Assembly (NCBI RefSeq): GCF_002878395.1
Contig: NC_061117.1
Span: 222,398,295-222,462,294, forward strand
Reading direction: 5' to 3'
From: Capsicum annuum
Lineage: Eukaryota > Streptophyta > Magnoliopsida > Solanales > Solanaceae
DNA length: 64,000 nt
Below the pieces are notes generated by a model that was not told the DNA's origin, did no database searches, and was given only the letters and a program-made list of their open reading frames with translations. Positions 49,199 to 61,753 of this stretch are shown in pieces. Position 1 is the first letter of the stretch, and the number at the start of each line of letters is the position of its first letter. The translations under genes and the position numbers were made by a program.

Positions 49199-51319
49199 TG
49201 TAGACAACTAATTTCATCCCTCCCCGATGTCGTTTTTACCCATTTTATTTTTATCCTACCGTGTACCCTCACCCGTGTTATTATACCCTCTCAAAATACA
49301 AAAAAATAAAATAAAATAATAATAATAATAAAATAACAAAATCCCTAACAAAACCTATCCTAACTAATTCTATCATATCCTAACAACCTACCCAATCAAA
49401 ATAAACCACCTCACCACCCCACACCCTACCCCCTACTCGTGGACCCCACCTACCCTACCTCACCACTACCCACCCTCACAATATATACACACATACACAC
49501 AAAACAAAAAGGGGGGATACATAGGCATCACTCATCTTCAACCATACAAAAGGGTCATATACACATTCATCATCAAAAAAAAAAACTTGGCCGGAATACG
49601 TGCAACAGTAGCAGCCAACGATGCAGGAGTCCGGTGAACTCAACAACCAGCCACTGCTCTCCCTCTCTCTACCATCTCTCTCTCTCCAAAACAAAAAAAA
49701 AGCAACGGCGTCGCCGTCCCCATCGGTGACAACAGCGCTGGCGCTGTCGTCGCTCCTACTCTCGTCCTCCTCTTCCTTAGACCAACTTCACCGCCGCCTC
49801 CATCCCCCCCCCCCCCCCCGTTGGCTCCTCTCTCACCCCCCCCTCCGTTCGCTCCTCTCTCACCCCGAAGAGCATCGACGGACGTGACTACCGGCAGGCT
49901 GCCCGTCAAACCCCAGTTGTGCCATCGCTGCCATCAGCACCGACGAATCAGCAGTGCCCCGACCGGCGAAACAGCTTAACCACCACTAATGAAATAGCTC
50001 CAGCTCCAGTCACCACCGGAGAACAGGCACCGTCGTCGTTCTCTCGCTCATCGAAGCTCACCGGAGCTCAATCTGCGTTGGGTTTTGGGTTTCTGTTGTT
50101 TTTTGGGGGTCTTGGTATCGTCTGTTTTCTAGTTCGTCGTCGATATTGGATTTCGAGTTGTCGTTATCAAATTGCGTCGTCGTTCTTGTTTGGGTTTCGT
50201 ATAATAAAGTTTGTCTCACTGGTTTTGAAGTTGTCCTATTAGTTTTTCCCTATACTGAGTTGGATTCATCGCAATCGAGGTTCTCCGGTTGAGTATTTTG
50301 GTCTTCGGATTTCTTTATTATCGTCAAGGATCAGTTCATCGAGGTCTATTTCTTCTACCAAATCTTTATTTTATCTTGACTTTTTTTGTGATGTTGAGAG
50401 TGTGGATGATTTATTTGTTGTGTGTTTGGTTTGAATCTTCGTTCTTAATGTTTGTTTGATGATTGTGACGTGGTGATAGGTTTTGATATTATGTTGGAGA
50501 AATCGCGATTACCGTGGTTGATTTGATTGAGACTTATTTGATCATGTTGGTTGAAATAAATTTGGGGACGGGAATCGAAAATTGATAAAAGTAAATATTA
50601 TGACATTTTTGATACATTGTTGATGTTGAATGCGGTATGTTGTCGAGCGGGTAGGCAAACAGTAAGCTCGGGTAGGCAAGTTATTGGTGTAATGTGGGAA
50701 TGATTGGAATATTTGTTGAATGTTTTGTTTATCGTATTTGGAAAGTGTATTTATTTAACCGGAGAATGCCCCGAGGTAATTTGTATTTACTCACCGGGGA
50801 ATGCCCAGAAGAATTTTGTACACTAAGGATGCTCGTGATCAAGGCCCGAGGCATCGGGTAAAGCATGGTTTAGGACTAGTGTAGGTTATTTCAGTATTTT
50901 TATTTCGGGTTGTAATAATTGGACTAGACTTTACATTTTTATCTTGTTTTGTTATTGTGTGATTATTTTGCGTGCTTTGTGTGGTTTATGCATTTGTAAT
51001 GTCAATTTAGCCGATACGCTCTACCAAGCGACCGTGGTCAGGCCACGGGATCGAGGGGTGCCTAACACCTTCCCCTCGGTCAACAGAATTCTTTAGCCAG
51101 AATCTCTGTTTGCAAACCAGTTTAAGGAGTCAAATGATTTTGGAAAGAATTTTCTAATGGTGACTTGGCACACCGGATTATGCCAAGTGGCGACTCTGAA
51201 TAAACAATATAAATAGTCCTTTTTCGAAATAAATTTTAATCTTTGTCACTTAAATAATAAAACCCTTTCGAACTTTAAAATATACATTTTTTGGAGTACG
51301 TAAAAAAGGAGGTGTGACA
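49199..51319 (+). repeat. LTR-B, inner 5' LTR
   Basis: 2121 bp, starting TGTAGACAACTAATTTC and ending GTGTGACA. It is collinear with LTR-A (TATA-like ATATATA at 49481, GC-rich centre, conserved 3' block near 51010-51090) but only about 75-80% alike by eye, with a 16-C run at 49804-49819 and local duplications of CTCCTCTCTCACCCC. It is followed by a five-base spacer and the full primer site. Confidence 0.82.
49481..49487 (+). promoter_or_regulatory. TATA-like box in LTR-B
   Basis: ATATATA followed by CACACA. It has the same relative place as 47241 in LTR-A and 63491 in the 3' LTR. It is a likely core promoter by conservation of position only. Confidence 0.4.
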
Positions 51320-51324
51320 GCTTC

Positions 51325-51342
51325 TGGCGACTCTGCTCGGGA
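51325..51342 (+). other. primer binding site, tRNA-Arg type
   Basis: TGGCGACTCTGCTCGGGA, five bases after LTR-B. It matches the complement of the tRNA-Arg 3' end with two mismatches, one more than the site at 5774-5791. Confidence 0.82.
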
Positions 51343-52106
51343 CAGTATGAGAAATCGAGCTTATTTTTGAGTCGTATTGGCTTTGTTTGGTATTACGAGT
51401 GTATAAGCATTCTTTGTGATTATTTTTGATGTTATTTTCACTTTTGTGCATTTTCGTGCTCTTTGTTTATAGTATTTATCCTATGTGTTACCGCTTTATA
51501 TCTGTCATCATGAGTCCACCCCCCGGCCTTCTTTCTGCAACAAGTCCGCAGTACACGTGTTGTACACAACCTCTAGTTGAGTCACCCTTATTTTAGGGGG
51601 GAGCCGTCGGTGTTTGTAGGAGACTCCCCTCTAAAGCATCCCTACGTGCTAACTGTTGCATTTTTAAGGGTAACGCTGTCATTTGACGAACTGATTTTTG
51701 AAAAAAAAAATTGTTAGGAGTAAGGTGCATAGGCAAAAACGAAAAAGAAAAAAATAGAAAAAGTGAGTCGAAAAGAATGAAAAAAGAGGAATGTCGTAGC
51801 TTATTTTAGAATTCTTTATGGCTTTGGTTCTTCACAATCCAAAAACTCAAAAAGATTTTTTTTTACGTTTTGTATTTGTCTTCTCAAAGTACCGTAAATT
51901 CAAAAAAAAAAAAAGTTTTGTTTGCCTCTTCTACTTATTTGTCAAAAACAAAAATACCAAAAAAGTTTTTTTTCTTCATAATTGGTTGTGTCAGTCTTAG
52001 TTAAAGTGTTTAGCTGAAAATCCAAAAGTTTTTTTTCGTTTGTTTTTGGTAGTGTCTCTTAAGTTAGGGTCAATGTATTAGTTAATTGTTAATTGTCCAA
52101 TCTAGA

Positions 52107-52177
52107 CGAACTACGCACCCTTGATTCTCCTCTTTCGGGAGTGAGATACGTAGGCAGCCTATTGTTGGTTCGGGGAT
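52107..52177 (+). repeat. recurrent leader motif, copy 1
   Basis: CGAACTACGC, then GATTCTCC, then GAGATACGTAGGCAGCC and a GGTTCGGG end. Related copies lie at about 52525-52590, 60425-60490 and, on the minus strand, 2451-2515. Confidence 0.7.
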
Positions 52178-52524
52178 CTTATTTAAAAAATCTCAAAAAT
52201 AATAATAATAATAATAAAAAAAAAAATTCTTCACTTTTCATTTAGAGTAGGTGTTTCATATACATCTTCAAAAGAAAACTACAAAAAGATTTTTCTTTAA
52301 TAGTTTCAAGTTTCATTTTCATATGAAATTCAAAATTGAAAATCCCAAAAGATTTTTCTTTGGTAATCAGAGGTTTTGTTTTGTATAGGTATTTTAAAAG
52401 TAAAAAAAAAATGCAAGAAGATTTTCGTCAATTCTTTTGACAAATTATTATTTTCTTTTCTTCTTAAAGTTTCAAGGAAAAGAATGAAAAAAGAGTTTAA
52501 TTGGCCATTTTGGCAAGACTGCCC

Positions 52525-52590
52525 GAACTACGCAAGATCTGATTCATGTACAACATGATACGTAGGCAACCTACTTTTGGGTTCGATCTA
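52525..52590 (+). repeat. recurrent leader motif, copy 2
   Basis: CGAACTACGC, GATTCATG, TGATACGTAGGCAACC and GGGTTCGATC. This copy is closest to the one in the minus-strand element (2451-2515). Confidence 0.7.
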
Positions 52591-52978
52591 ATCATTTTAT
52601 TTCGTTGTTTTTTTCATTATTTTTCCTCTTCTAAAGAAAAATAAAAGTCATAAAGAATGATATAATAAAGGTAGACAACGAGAGAAAAGAAAAGAGCAGA
52701 GATGGATACGAAAAAAAATGTAATAATAATAAGTGTAGATAAAAAAAAAGTGTAGACAAAAATCAGGATGATGTTAAAATGACCTCGCTACCCTCGAAAG
52801 CTGGTAGAAATGAACATGAATTTAGGACAATTTTACCAATGTGATTCCCATGTTTGTTGTGTGCCCTAATCCTAACGGATGTCGTCTTTGATGAATATGT
52901 TCTTTCAGATAACAGTGGTAGGTTTGCAGCACTCTGGCTAGTCACCCATACTTCACTAGATCCAAAGCAAAGCTCGTC

Positions 52979-55900
52979 ATGGCTAGCAGGGAGATTGAAA
53001 ATTCGCTCATTGACCCGGATCAGGATCACAGGGAAGAAAGTTCTGAACACAATGATGAGGTAGTAAGGCTCAGACAACAATTGATAGATTTACACCGGGC
53101 ATGGGCCAGCGGAATGCCTCCTCCTCTGCTCCCTGAAGGTCTTGGGAATATCTCTAAATGCCCACCGCTCTCTCAGGCGTAATTCTCTGCTCCTACTGAG
53201 TCACCTGAGCACGCACCAGGATTCACTCCGCGACATTATTATCCTGGCAGTTCTGGTGTGCCCTTGGCAGCTCTCCAATCAAGACCAGCTGCTCAGCTAG
53301 TGCCACCGTTCACACCGGTATTCGTGGCTCCTCCATCACATGAAACTCCCATATATGTTGTGCGTCCCACAATGAGGCTTCCTAGGTCGGCCAGTGAGCT
53401 AGTACTGAAGGTTTCAGATAGTCAGTATTATGCCCCGGAGCCTACTTTGCAAATGAATGAACCGTATGGGTTCACTCAGCCGCCTACATTTCCATTTGAT
53501 ACGGAGAAACCTGTCACAACGGAGGAACAAGATATCATAGCCCGGAAATTGAAAAGTTTAGAACAGGCTATGAGGAATTTGCAAAGAATCGGAGATTATA
53601 AGAGTGTTTCCTATAAAGATCTTTGCATGTTCCCAGACATCAACCTTCCCCTCGATTTTAAGATACCTAAGTTCAAGAAGTATGCAGGACACGGTGATCC
53701 CGTTGCACACTTGAGACTTTATTACAACCAGTTGAGGGCTGCAGGAGGAAAGGAAGAGCTGCTCATGGCCTTCTTTGGCGAGAGTCTTTCTGATCTGGCC
53801 TCAGAATGGTTTATCGATCGAGATATCGATAAATAGAACAGCTGGGATGATTTGGCTTCTGAATTTGTTCAACATTTACAGTAAACATCGACCTGATTTT
53901 GAACGAAAAATCATTGGTCAATATAAAGAAAAAGAGCACTGAAAGTTTTAGGGAATACGTGATAAGGTGGCGTGAACAGGCCGCCAGGGTAAAGCCTCTA
54001 ATGAAAGAAAGTAAGTTGGTAAAAGTTTTCATTCAGGTGCAGGATGAGACCTATTTTCAACATTTACTTCCGGCAATGGGAAAGTCTTTTATGGAAGTTC
54101 TCAAAATGGGGGAGATGATAGAGGATGGAATTAAGACCGGCTGAATAGTGAGTTTTGCCGCATTAAAAGCCACCACACAAGCGATTCAAGGTGGATCTGG
54201 CACATTTGGAGGTAAAAAGAAGAAAGAGGACGTGGTGACTATCGTAGCTGGAACCCATTCCTATCCCAAAAGACCACCTCGCCCCTATCCCCAATCCCAA
54301 GCCCAAGTCTACGCCCAAGCTCCATATATTCCTCCCCACCATTACTACCCTCTACAAAACCCTTTATATTTCATTTCTCCACCCTCATACCCAGTATACA
54401 GCGTGCAGCCATATGCCCAAACCCCTTCTTACCCGCAGTGGCGCGCGCAAGCTCCACAAAATAGCCCATTTGCTCCCCCAAATTACCAAAATTCCTCCAG
54501 ACCCACCTTTTAGGCTGGTGAGTCATATACTAGCTTGTTTGATAGGTTGAGAAATTTGAAGGTTTTAAGCCTAATTCAAGAAAGGCTTTCAAATCCACCG
54601 CCGAGGAATCTCGATTATTCTTTAAGGTGTGCGTACTGTTCTGATATGCCAGGACATGATATCGAGAAATATTGGCATTTAAAGAGAGCTGTCCAAGATT
54701 TAATTGACACAAATCAGATGCTGGTCCAGGCCCCAGAGGGTCCAAACATTAACCAGAATCCGCTGCCAACCCATGTTGAAGCCAATATATTAGAATTGAT
54801 ATATGACGGGAAAGAGTCTTCGAGGAGTTATAAGCCTATTGTCAAGATACAGACCATTGAGGAGAAATCGTTGAATGTAGCGGAGTCTTTGAAAGAAATG
54901 TCACTGAACCGGGAAGGAATGAGAGAAGATAAAGCCCAAGAAAGCACAGAGAAACCCCTGGTCACAGTACAAGGCGCCAAAAGGTATGTTGATTTAAGTC
55001 AGGATAAACCTAAGTTGACAGTGATGAGAGCTCTGAGTCAGCCCATTTTGACGGTGAAAGGAGCACCGACAGCGCCTATTATCCTCAAACCAGTGACCCA
55101 ACCTCCGATAGTTGATACGAAAAACGTTCCCTGGAATTATGGGCGGACTGTAATGACCTATCATGGGAAAGAAGTAGTGGAAGATGTAGATGAGGTAAGC
55201 GGTTTGACTAGGTCAGGAAGATGCTTCGTGCCTGAAAACTTAAGAAAGTCCAAGCCAACGGTGAGTGGACCGTCATCTATCAAAAAGCCTATCACCGAAG
55301 AAGAAGCCGAAGAATTTTTAAAAAAGATGAAATTCCCTGAGTATTCAATATTGGACCAGTTGAAGAAAACTCCTGCTCAAATTTCCCTTTTATCTTTGTT
55401 GTTGCACTCCAAGGAGCATCGTGATATTTTACTGAAGGTATTAAATGAAGCATATGTTCCATGGGAGATTATAATCAACCAACTTGAGAAAATGGTTGGA
55501 AAAATCTTTGAGGTCAATCGGATCAGATTTTCTGACGATGAATTGCCTGTTGAAGGTACAGGGCATAACCGGGGCCTTTATATTACAGTGAAGTATGAAG
55601 ACTTCTACGTCACTCACGTTATGATTGATGGAGGTTCAGGTGCAAATATTTGCACTATTTCTACTTTGCAAAAGTTGAATATTGGTGCTGACAGGATCAG
55701 ACCCAACAATGTATGTGTTAGGGCTTTCGATGGTGAAAAATCAAATTCCATTGGCGAAATAGAACTAATGTTGACCATAGGGCCTATTGAGTTCGCCATA
55801 GAGTTTCAAGTATTGAATGTAGACTTCTTTTACAATCTGTTGTTGGGAAGGCCGTGGATCCACAAGGCCAAGGCGGTTGCATCTACACTGCACAAAATAA

Positions 55901-56376
55901 TTATGTTTGAGCATGACAGGCAAGAAGTAGTTATTCATGGTGAATGAGATTTGTCAGCCGACGAAGATTCTCCCTTGTCTCTTATTGAAGCAAATAACGT
56001 AGAGGAGACATTCGTCTATCAAATTTTTGATACAGTGCCAGTGAATCGTATCCTTGAATGGCAGGTTATTCCAGGACCGCAATTGTCTTCTGCTTCTATC
56101 ATGATAGTGAGTGAACTTTGGAAATACGGATTTGAGCCAGGAAAGGGTTTGGGAGCGTCTTTGCACGGTATAGTTCATCCCATATGTTCGAGTGAGAACA
56201 TGGGCACGTTTGGTCTGGAATTTGAGCCTACGGCTGCAAATCTGAAGAAAGCCAAGGGAAGGAAAAAGGAAACATGGTCACTCCCTCGTCCAATGCCACT
56301 ACTCAGTGAATCATTTGTTAAGAGTGGTGTCACAAATCATGTGGAATTTGAAGTTGAAGTGGTTGATGACTTCTAG
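52979..56376 (+). pseudogene. broken gag-protease with G-patch
   Basis: ATG 52979 opens gag: a short coiled segment, a proline-rich region, then KDLCMFPD, GHGDPVAHL and GGKEELLMAFFGESL, matching the minus-strand gag. A Cys/His segment (CAYCSDMPGHDIEKYWHLKRA, 54628-54690), the aspartic protease motif (HVMIDGGSGANI, about 55617-55652) and a G-patch (KYGFEPGKGLGASLHGI, about 56122-56172) follow. Breaks: TAA 53180, TAG 53834 (likely from Trp), a one-base deletion near 53883, TGA 54142, TAG 54511 (likely from Gln) and TGA 55945. The frame ends at TAG 56374. A G-patch behind the protease is known in this lineage. Product would be the structural protein and maturation protease. Confidence 0.85.
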
Positions 56377-56507
56377 AACCTTTTATTTGAAGTTGATATG
56401 ATAAAAGCAGGAGAAGGTAAAAGTATGGCAGACGTGCAATTCATAGGTCCATCTATCCGGTTCAATAATTGGGAAGTCACTCCTCTCCCCGTCAGGAGGG
56501 AGTTTTG

Positions 56508-56728
56508 GTAGTTTATTTTGTTTTTCTTTCTGTTTATCTGAGTTATTTTAGGGTTGCAATTTGGATTTTAGTTTTCTTATGTTATGGTGGCATCTATGTT
56601 TAAACCCTTCTATCTTTTTATTTAATGAAATGCAATGTCCCTTTTGTTTCGTGGCTAATATATTTTGTTTTTCTTTTTTTTACACAGTTCTCTTTATGCT
56701 GATTCTAATGACATGACATGACATGCAG
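56508..56728 (+). other. candidate intron between gag-pro and pol
   Basis: A GT at 56508 follows REF in the gag-pro downstream segment. A T-rich stretch follows, with two possible acceptors, TTTTTTTTACACAG (ending 56687) and ACATGCAG (ending 56728). Pol-like sequence resumes after the second. Ogre elements are known to splice an intron here. Exact phase cannot be resolved, because the frames on both sides are damaged. Confidence 0.4.
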
Positions 56729-59700
56729 AATTTTTAGCCTGATCTTAGAATCCAAACTAATCAAGATGTAATGAAGTAGGATGGGGAATATGATGAAAAA
56801 AAAGCACTAGAAGAAATAAGCAAAGAGTTGGAACAGTTTGAAGACAAATCGAATCCTAATTTGAATGAGACTGAGCCAATAAATCTAGGGGATCAAGAAG
56901 ATGTCAGGGAAACTAAAATCAATGTACATATTTTGCCATAGCTAAAAGATGGAATGATTCAAGCATTAATGGATTATAAGGATGTTTTTCCAGGGTCTTA
57001 TGATGATATGCCTGGTTTAAGAACTGAATTAGTGGCTCACAAATTGCCAACTGATCCCGCGTTCCCTCCTGTCAAACAAAAGTTGAGGAAGTTTAAAATG
57101 GATGTAAGTATTAAAATTAAAGAGGAAATCATGAAACAACTTGAAGCCAAAGTAATTCGAGTAGCTCGCTATCCCATGTGGTTATCCAATGTTGTTCTCG
57201 TACCAAAGAAAGATGGCGAAATTCGAGTGTGTGTTGATTACCGTGATTTGAACAGAGCAAGTCCAAAAGATGATTTTCCACTGCCCAACATCCATATTTT
57301 GTTAGACAATTATGCTAAACACGAGGTTGCCTCTTTTGTGGATTACTATGCCAGATATCACCAGATCATTATGGATGATGAAGACGCGGAGAAGACATCT
57401 TTTATCACACCATGGGGAACTTATTGTTATCGAGTCATGACGTTCGGTTTGAAGAATGCTGGAGCAACATACATGGAGCCATGACCACTATGTTTCATGA
57501 TATGATGCATAAGGAGATTGAGGTCTACGTGGATGATGTGATTATTAAGTCAAAAAGTCAGGCCGACCATGTTAAAGATTTAAGAAAGTTCTTTGAAAGG
57601 CTTCACAGGTATAATCTCAAACTCAACCCGACAAAATATGTATTTGGAGTTTCATCTGGAAAGTTGTTGGGGTTTGTAGTCAGCCTTCGGGGAATTGAAT
57701 TGGATCCCTCGAAAATCAAAGTCATTCAAGATTTGCCCCCGCACAAGAATAGAACGGAGGTGATGAGTTTGCTTGGTAGACTGAACTACATTAGCAGGTT
57801 TATTGCTCAACTCACAACCACTTGTGAGCCCATATTTAAGTTGCTGAAAAAGAGTGTTGCGATAAAATGGACTTCAGAATGTCAGGATGCGTTCGATCGA
57901 ATCAAAATATATTTGTCAAATCCGCCAGCGCTGGTACCCCCGGATCCTGGTAGGCCTTTGATCTTATATTTATCAGTCATGGACAATTCTTTCGGTGGTG
58001 TCCTGGGTCAACATGATGTCACAAGCAAAGAGGAGCAGGCTATTTATTATCTTAGCAAGAAGTTCACCACTTATGAGGCCAGGTATACTCTTCTTGAAAG
58101 GACGTGTTGTCCCCTAACTTGGGTAGCACAGACGTTGAAGCATTATCTCTCATCCTATACTACTTATCTCATCTCCCGCATGGATCTTGTGAAGTATATC
58201 TTTCAGAAGCCTATGCCAACGGGTCGATTGGTAAAATGGCAAATATTGCTTACTGAGTTCAACATTGTACGTGTGACTCGAACCGTCATGAAAGCCCAAG
58301 CCTTGGCAGATCATCTTGCTGAAAATCCCACTGATGAAGAGTACGAGCCATTAAAGACATATTTTCCTGACGAAGAAGTGTCGTGTGTCGATGAAGTCGT
58401 TATAGATGCTGATCCAGGTTGGAGGTTATTCTTCGATGGAGCTGTCAATATGAAAGGAGTCAGAATAGGTGCGGTTCTTATCTCTGAATCGGGATAACAT
58501 TTCACGATAACAGCACAACTTCGATTTTATTGTACTAACAATATGGCAGAGTATGAAGCCTGTATTCTTGGTTTGAGGTTAGCTGTTGATATGGGAATAC
58601 AAGAATTATTGGTGTTGGGAGATTCAGATTTGCTCATCCATCAAATTTAAGGCGATTGGGAGACGCAAGATTTGAAGCTCATCCCATATCGATAATGCTT
58701 GCAGGAGCTATGTCAACGGTTTATTTTAGTAAAATTTAGACATGTTCCAAGGATTCATAATGAAATTGCTGATGCTTTAGCCACTATGTCTTCAATGCTT
58801 CAACATCCTGACAAAGCCTACATCGTTCCAGTGCATATACAGAGTCCTGATCAGCATGCTTACTGTAATGCGGTTGAAGAAGAGATCGATGGAGAACCCT
58901 GGTTCTTGGATATCAAGCGGTACATTCAGTCAGGAGAATACCCAGCATATGCCACTAACTATCAAAAGAGGACTATTAGGCGTTTGGCTAGTGGATTTTT
59001 CTTAAGTGGGGGAATCTTATATAAGAGAACCCCAGATCTGAGACTTTTAAGGTGTCTAGATGCAAGAGAAGCCTCGGCAATCATGGTTGAAATACACTCT
59101 GGAGTATGCGGATCACACATGAACGGTCATGTCTTGTCAAAGAAGATTCTTCGAGCAGGTTATTACTGGCTTACTATGGAAAGGGATTCTATTCAATTTG
59201 TTCGAAAGTGTCATCAATGTCAGATACACGGTGATCTGATACGTTCTCCTCCTGTTGAGTTGCATGAAATGGCCGCTCCATGGCCTTTCGTGGCTTGGGG
59301 ATTGGATATGATTAGATCGATTGAGCCGAAGGCATCAAATGGGCATAGGTTCATTTTGGTAGCCATTGACTACTTTACAAAATGGGTAGAAACAGTAACT
59401 TTCAAGTCAGTGATAAAGAAGGTTGTGGTAGATTTTGTTCATGCCAATATCATTTGTAGATTTGGAATTCCTAAGATGATCATTACAGACAATGCTGCCA
59501 ATCTCAATAGTCATTTGATGCAAGAAGTATGTCAACTAACATCGCACATCGAAATTCTACTCCATATTGCCCAATGGCCAATGGTGCTGTAGAAGCCGCC
59601 AATAAGAATATAAAAAAGATACTGCAAAAAATGGTACAAGGGTCTGGACAGTGGCATGAAAAGTTGTCGTTTGCATTGCTAGGTTATTGTACCACTGTTC

Positions 59701-60143
59701 GTACTTCAACAGGGGCAACTCCATATTTATTGATATATGGGACAGAAGCAGTCATCCCTGCAGAAGTTGAAATTCCCTCTCTTCGAGTCATTGTAGAAGC
59801 AGAGATTGATGATGATGAATGGGTAAAAACTCGACTGGAACATTTGAGCTTGATTGAGGAAAAAAGGCTAACGTCTGTGTGTCATGGCCAGTTGTATCAG
59901 AGGAGGATGGCTCGAGCATATAACAAAAAGGTCCGTCCCAGGAATTTTGAAGTTGGTCAGTTGGTATTGAGACGTATCCTTCCTCACCAGGTTAAAGCGA
60001 AAGGCAAGTTCTCCCCTAACTGGCAAGGTCCCTTCGTTGTGAAGAAAGTGTTGCCCTATGGAGCCTTATATTTGACAAATATTGAAGGCAAAATGGCACA
60101 AATGGCTATCAATGCTGATGCGGTCAAAAGATACTATGTATGA
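56729..60143 (+). pseudogene. broken pol: reverse transcriptase, two RNase H domains, integrase
   Basis: A linker (ELEQFEDKSNPNLNETEPINL) is followed by DDMPGL and the reverse transcriptase: VCVDYRDLNRASPKDDFPLPN, FITPWGTYCYRV and the catalytic YVDD (about 57522-57533). The first RNase H has PGRPLILYLSVMDNSFGGVL. A second, archaeal-type RNase H (RLFFDGAVN, TNNMAEYEACILGL, LVLGDSD) follows, the Tat-lineage hallmark. Integrase has the HHCC finger, catalytic Asp residues in WGLDMI and ITDNAANL, Glu in GAVEAANKN, and the C-terminal FSPNWQGPF. Breaks: TAG near 56939, a one-base deletion near 57473, TAA at 58495, 58648 and 58693, and a frameshift near 59536. The frame ends at 60143. It would replicate and integrate the element, but this copy cannot. 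Confidence 0.88.
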
Positions 60144-61753
60144 TATTTGATCCTTTGTTGATTTTATTGCATGTTTAGTACTTACATTTTTAAAGATTGA
60201 TATGATGAAGGCATTTTTATTCTTCTATCCAAACATTGTGTCATCCCTTGTTTACCCGTTTGAGCTTCGTTTTATTTTTCTTTCATATCCCTCTTTTGGA
60301 ATCAAAATAGAGTCAAAGATAAATGTCGAGGGAATGAGAATAAAAGAAAGAGTTCAAAAAGTAAAAAAAAAAGAAAAAAAAAATCAAAATCAAATCAGAA
60401 CAAAGAACAAGCTGATGGAACTACGTCCGACCTGATTCTCCTCTCTTGGGAGTGAGATACGTAGGCTGCCCTATTTCGGGCTCGGTCCAACCAAATAAAG
60501 ATATAAGATTCACCCAGTCAACAAAGCTGGGGCATGAGTTAATGTGTTGTTTGAGTCGATTCCAAAAGTTGTAAGTCCCACCCCCACTTCAAGTATCATT
60601 TGAGCCCCTTACCATTTTTTCTAACCTTAACCAAAAGCCAAGTTACAACCAAAGAAAGTCCTTCAGATCAATTTTTGATAATGTTAAGGCTAAGCATGCA
60701 ATGGATATGATGATACATTATAAAGTACCACTTGTCTCCCTCATCATAACAAATCAGGAAAGAAATACAAAAATGAGAGAGTTTTATTGGTGAAAACCCC
60801 CGTGGGCATCATAAGGCGATGGTGAGTTGAGAGAAAACGAAAATGAGAGAGTCTTATTGGTGAAAACCTTTGCAGGCACCATAAGGCGATGGTGAGTGGA
60901 GATAAATAAAAATGAGAGAGTCTTATTGGTGAAAACCCTCACGGGCACCGAAAGGCAATGGAGAGTTCAAGAGAAAAGTGAAAAGTGAGAAGAAAGAGAT
61001 TTGTTGGCAAAAGTCTTTTAAGATGTTGTCAGTCGAATGTGATGTATGAGTCCAATAGATTTGAAGAAGCGGCTCAGCAGCAAAGGCATGAACTCAACAA
61101 CAAATGGGGAGTTTAGATAGGAAGATCAGGCAGCTCAATCCAAAATGCATGTCATACTCATTGGAGTTGGTTGTCGTATTCAGATAAGTTTTCTTATTGA
61201 ATATGGGACATTGCCCTTTTCTTTCATTTACATATTCATGCTTTTTGTCTTTTTATGTTATTTATCAAAATAAAAGTCACCATCATTTCTTTACATTTCA
61301 AGTCAAGTCTGTGTCAAAACAAGCGAGAAAGGATTTCAAAATTTACTACCATTCTTTCCAATTATATGAGGAAAAGCCAAGGAACAGCACAGGAAAGAAA
61401 TATGATTGTAATTCAACACGAAACAAAGGAAGTCTATCAACGGACAGGCTGTTGGATTCGTGGAAACATTCAGATTTGGGAAAAGGGTGCACCTCAGAGG
61501 CATGGTAAAATGAAAGCCCATTGTGCGAGTCAGAACTCACTTTCCCCAATCTAGATCTGGGTCAATGATGCGGCAAGACAGGGCAGGTTTCAGCAATTGG
61601 GGACAAAGATGAAAGGAATAAGTACTGGGGCAGATACCTGAAAAGCCAAGAGCTGCAAACCACCACTAAGTTTTTAACTGACAAATTTTCTTTGTTGAAA
61701 TAGGGGCAAATTCGCTTCACTTGATTCAGCTAACATTGGAAATGCACATCCGT
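60144..61753 (+). other. 3' untranslated region, first part
   Basis: Between the pol stop and the hairpin-type array. It holds motif copy 3 (about 60412-60490, GAGATACGTAGGCTGCC) and a 70-bp triplicate (60771-60975). Open frames here are short and look like chance. Confidence 0.6.
60771..60975 (+). repeat. three tandem copies of a ~70-bp unit
   Basis: Units start at 60771, 60841 and 60910 with AATGAGAGAGT(T/C)TTATTGG. Each contains GTGAAAACC, a (G)GGCA(T/C)C segment and GGCGATGG or a variant. Copies differ at about one base in ten. Confidence 0.8.

Larger units (their letters stand above)
51343..52978 (+). other. untranslated leader of the plus-strand element
   Basis: About 1.6 kb without a long reading frame. 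It holds two copies of the motif with GATACGTAGGCA (about 52107-52177 and 52525-52590) and A/T-rich filler. The extra ORF1 found at this place in the minus-strand element is absent. Confidence 0.65.

Noticed and set aside
49439..50242. Overlapping frames on both strands in LTR-B
   Set aside because: Low-complexity Pro/Ser/Arg or Gly-rich translations of a GC-rich LTR segment with a 16-C run; no domain.
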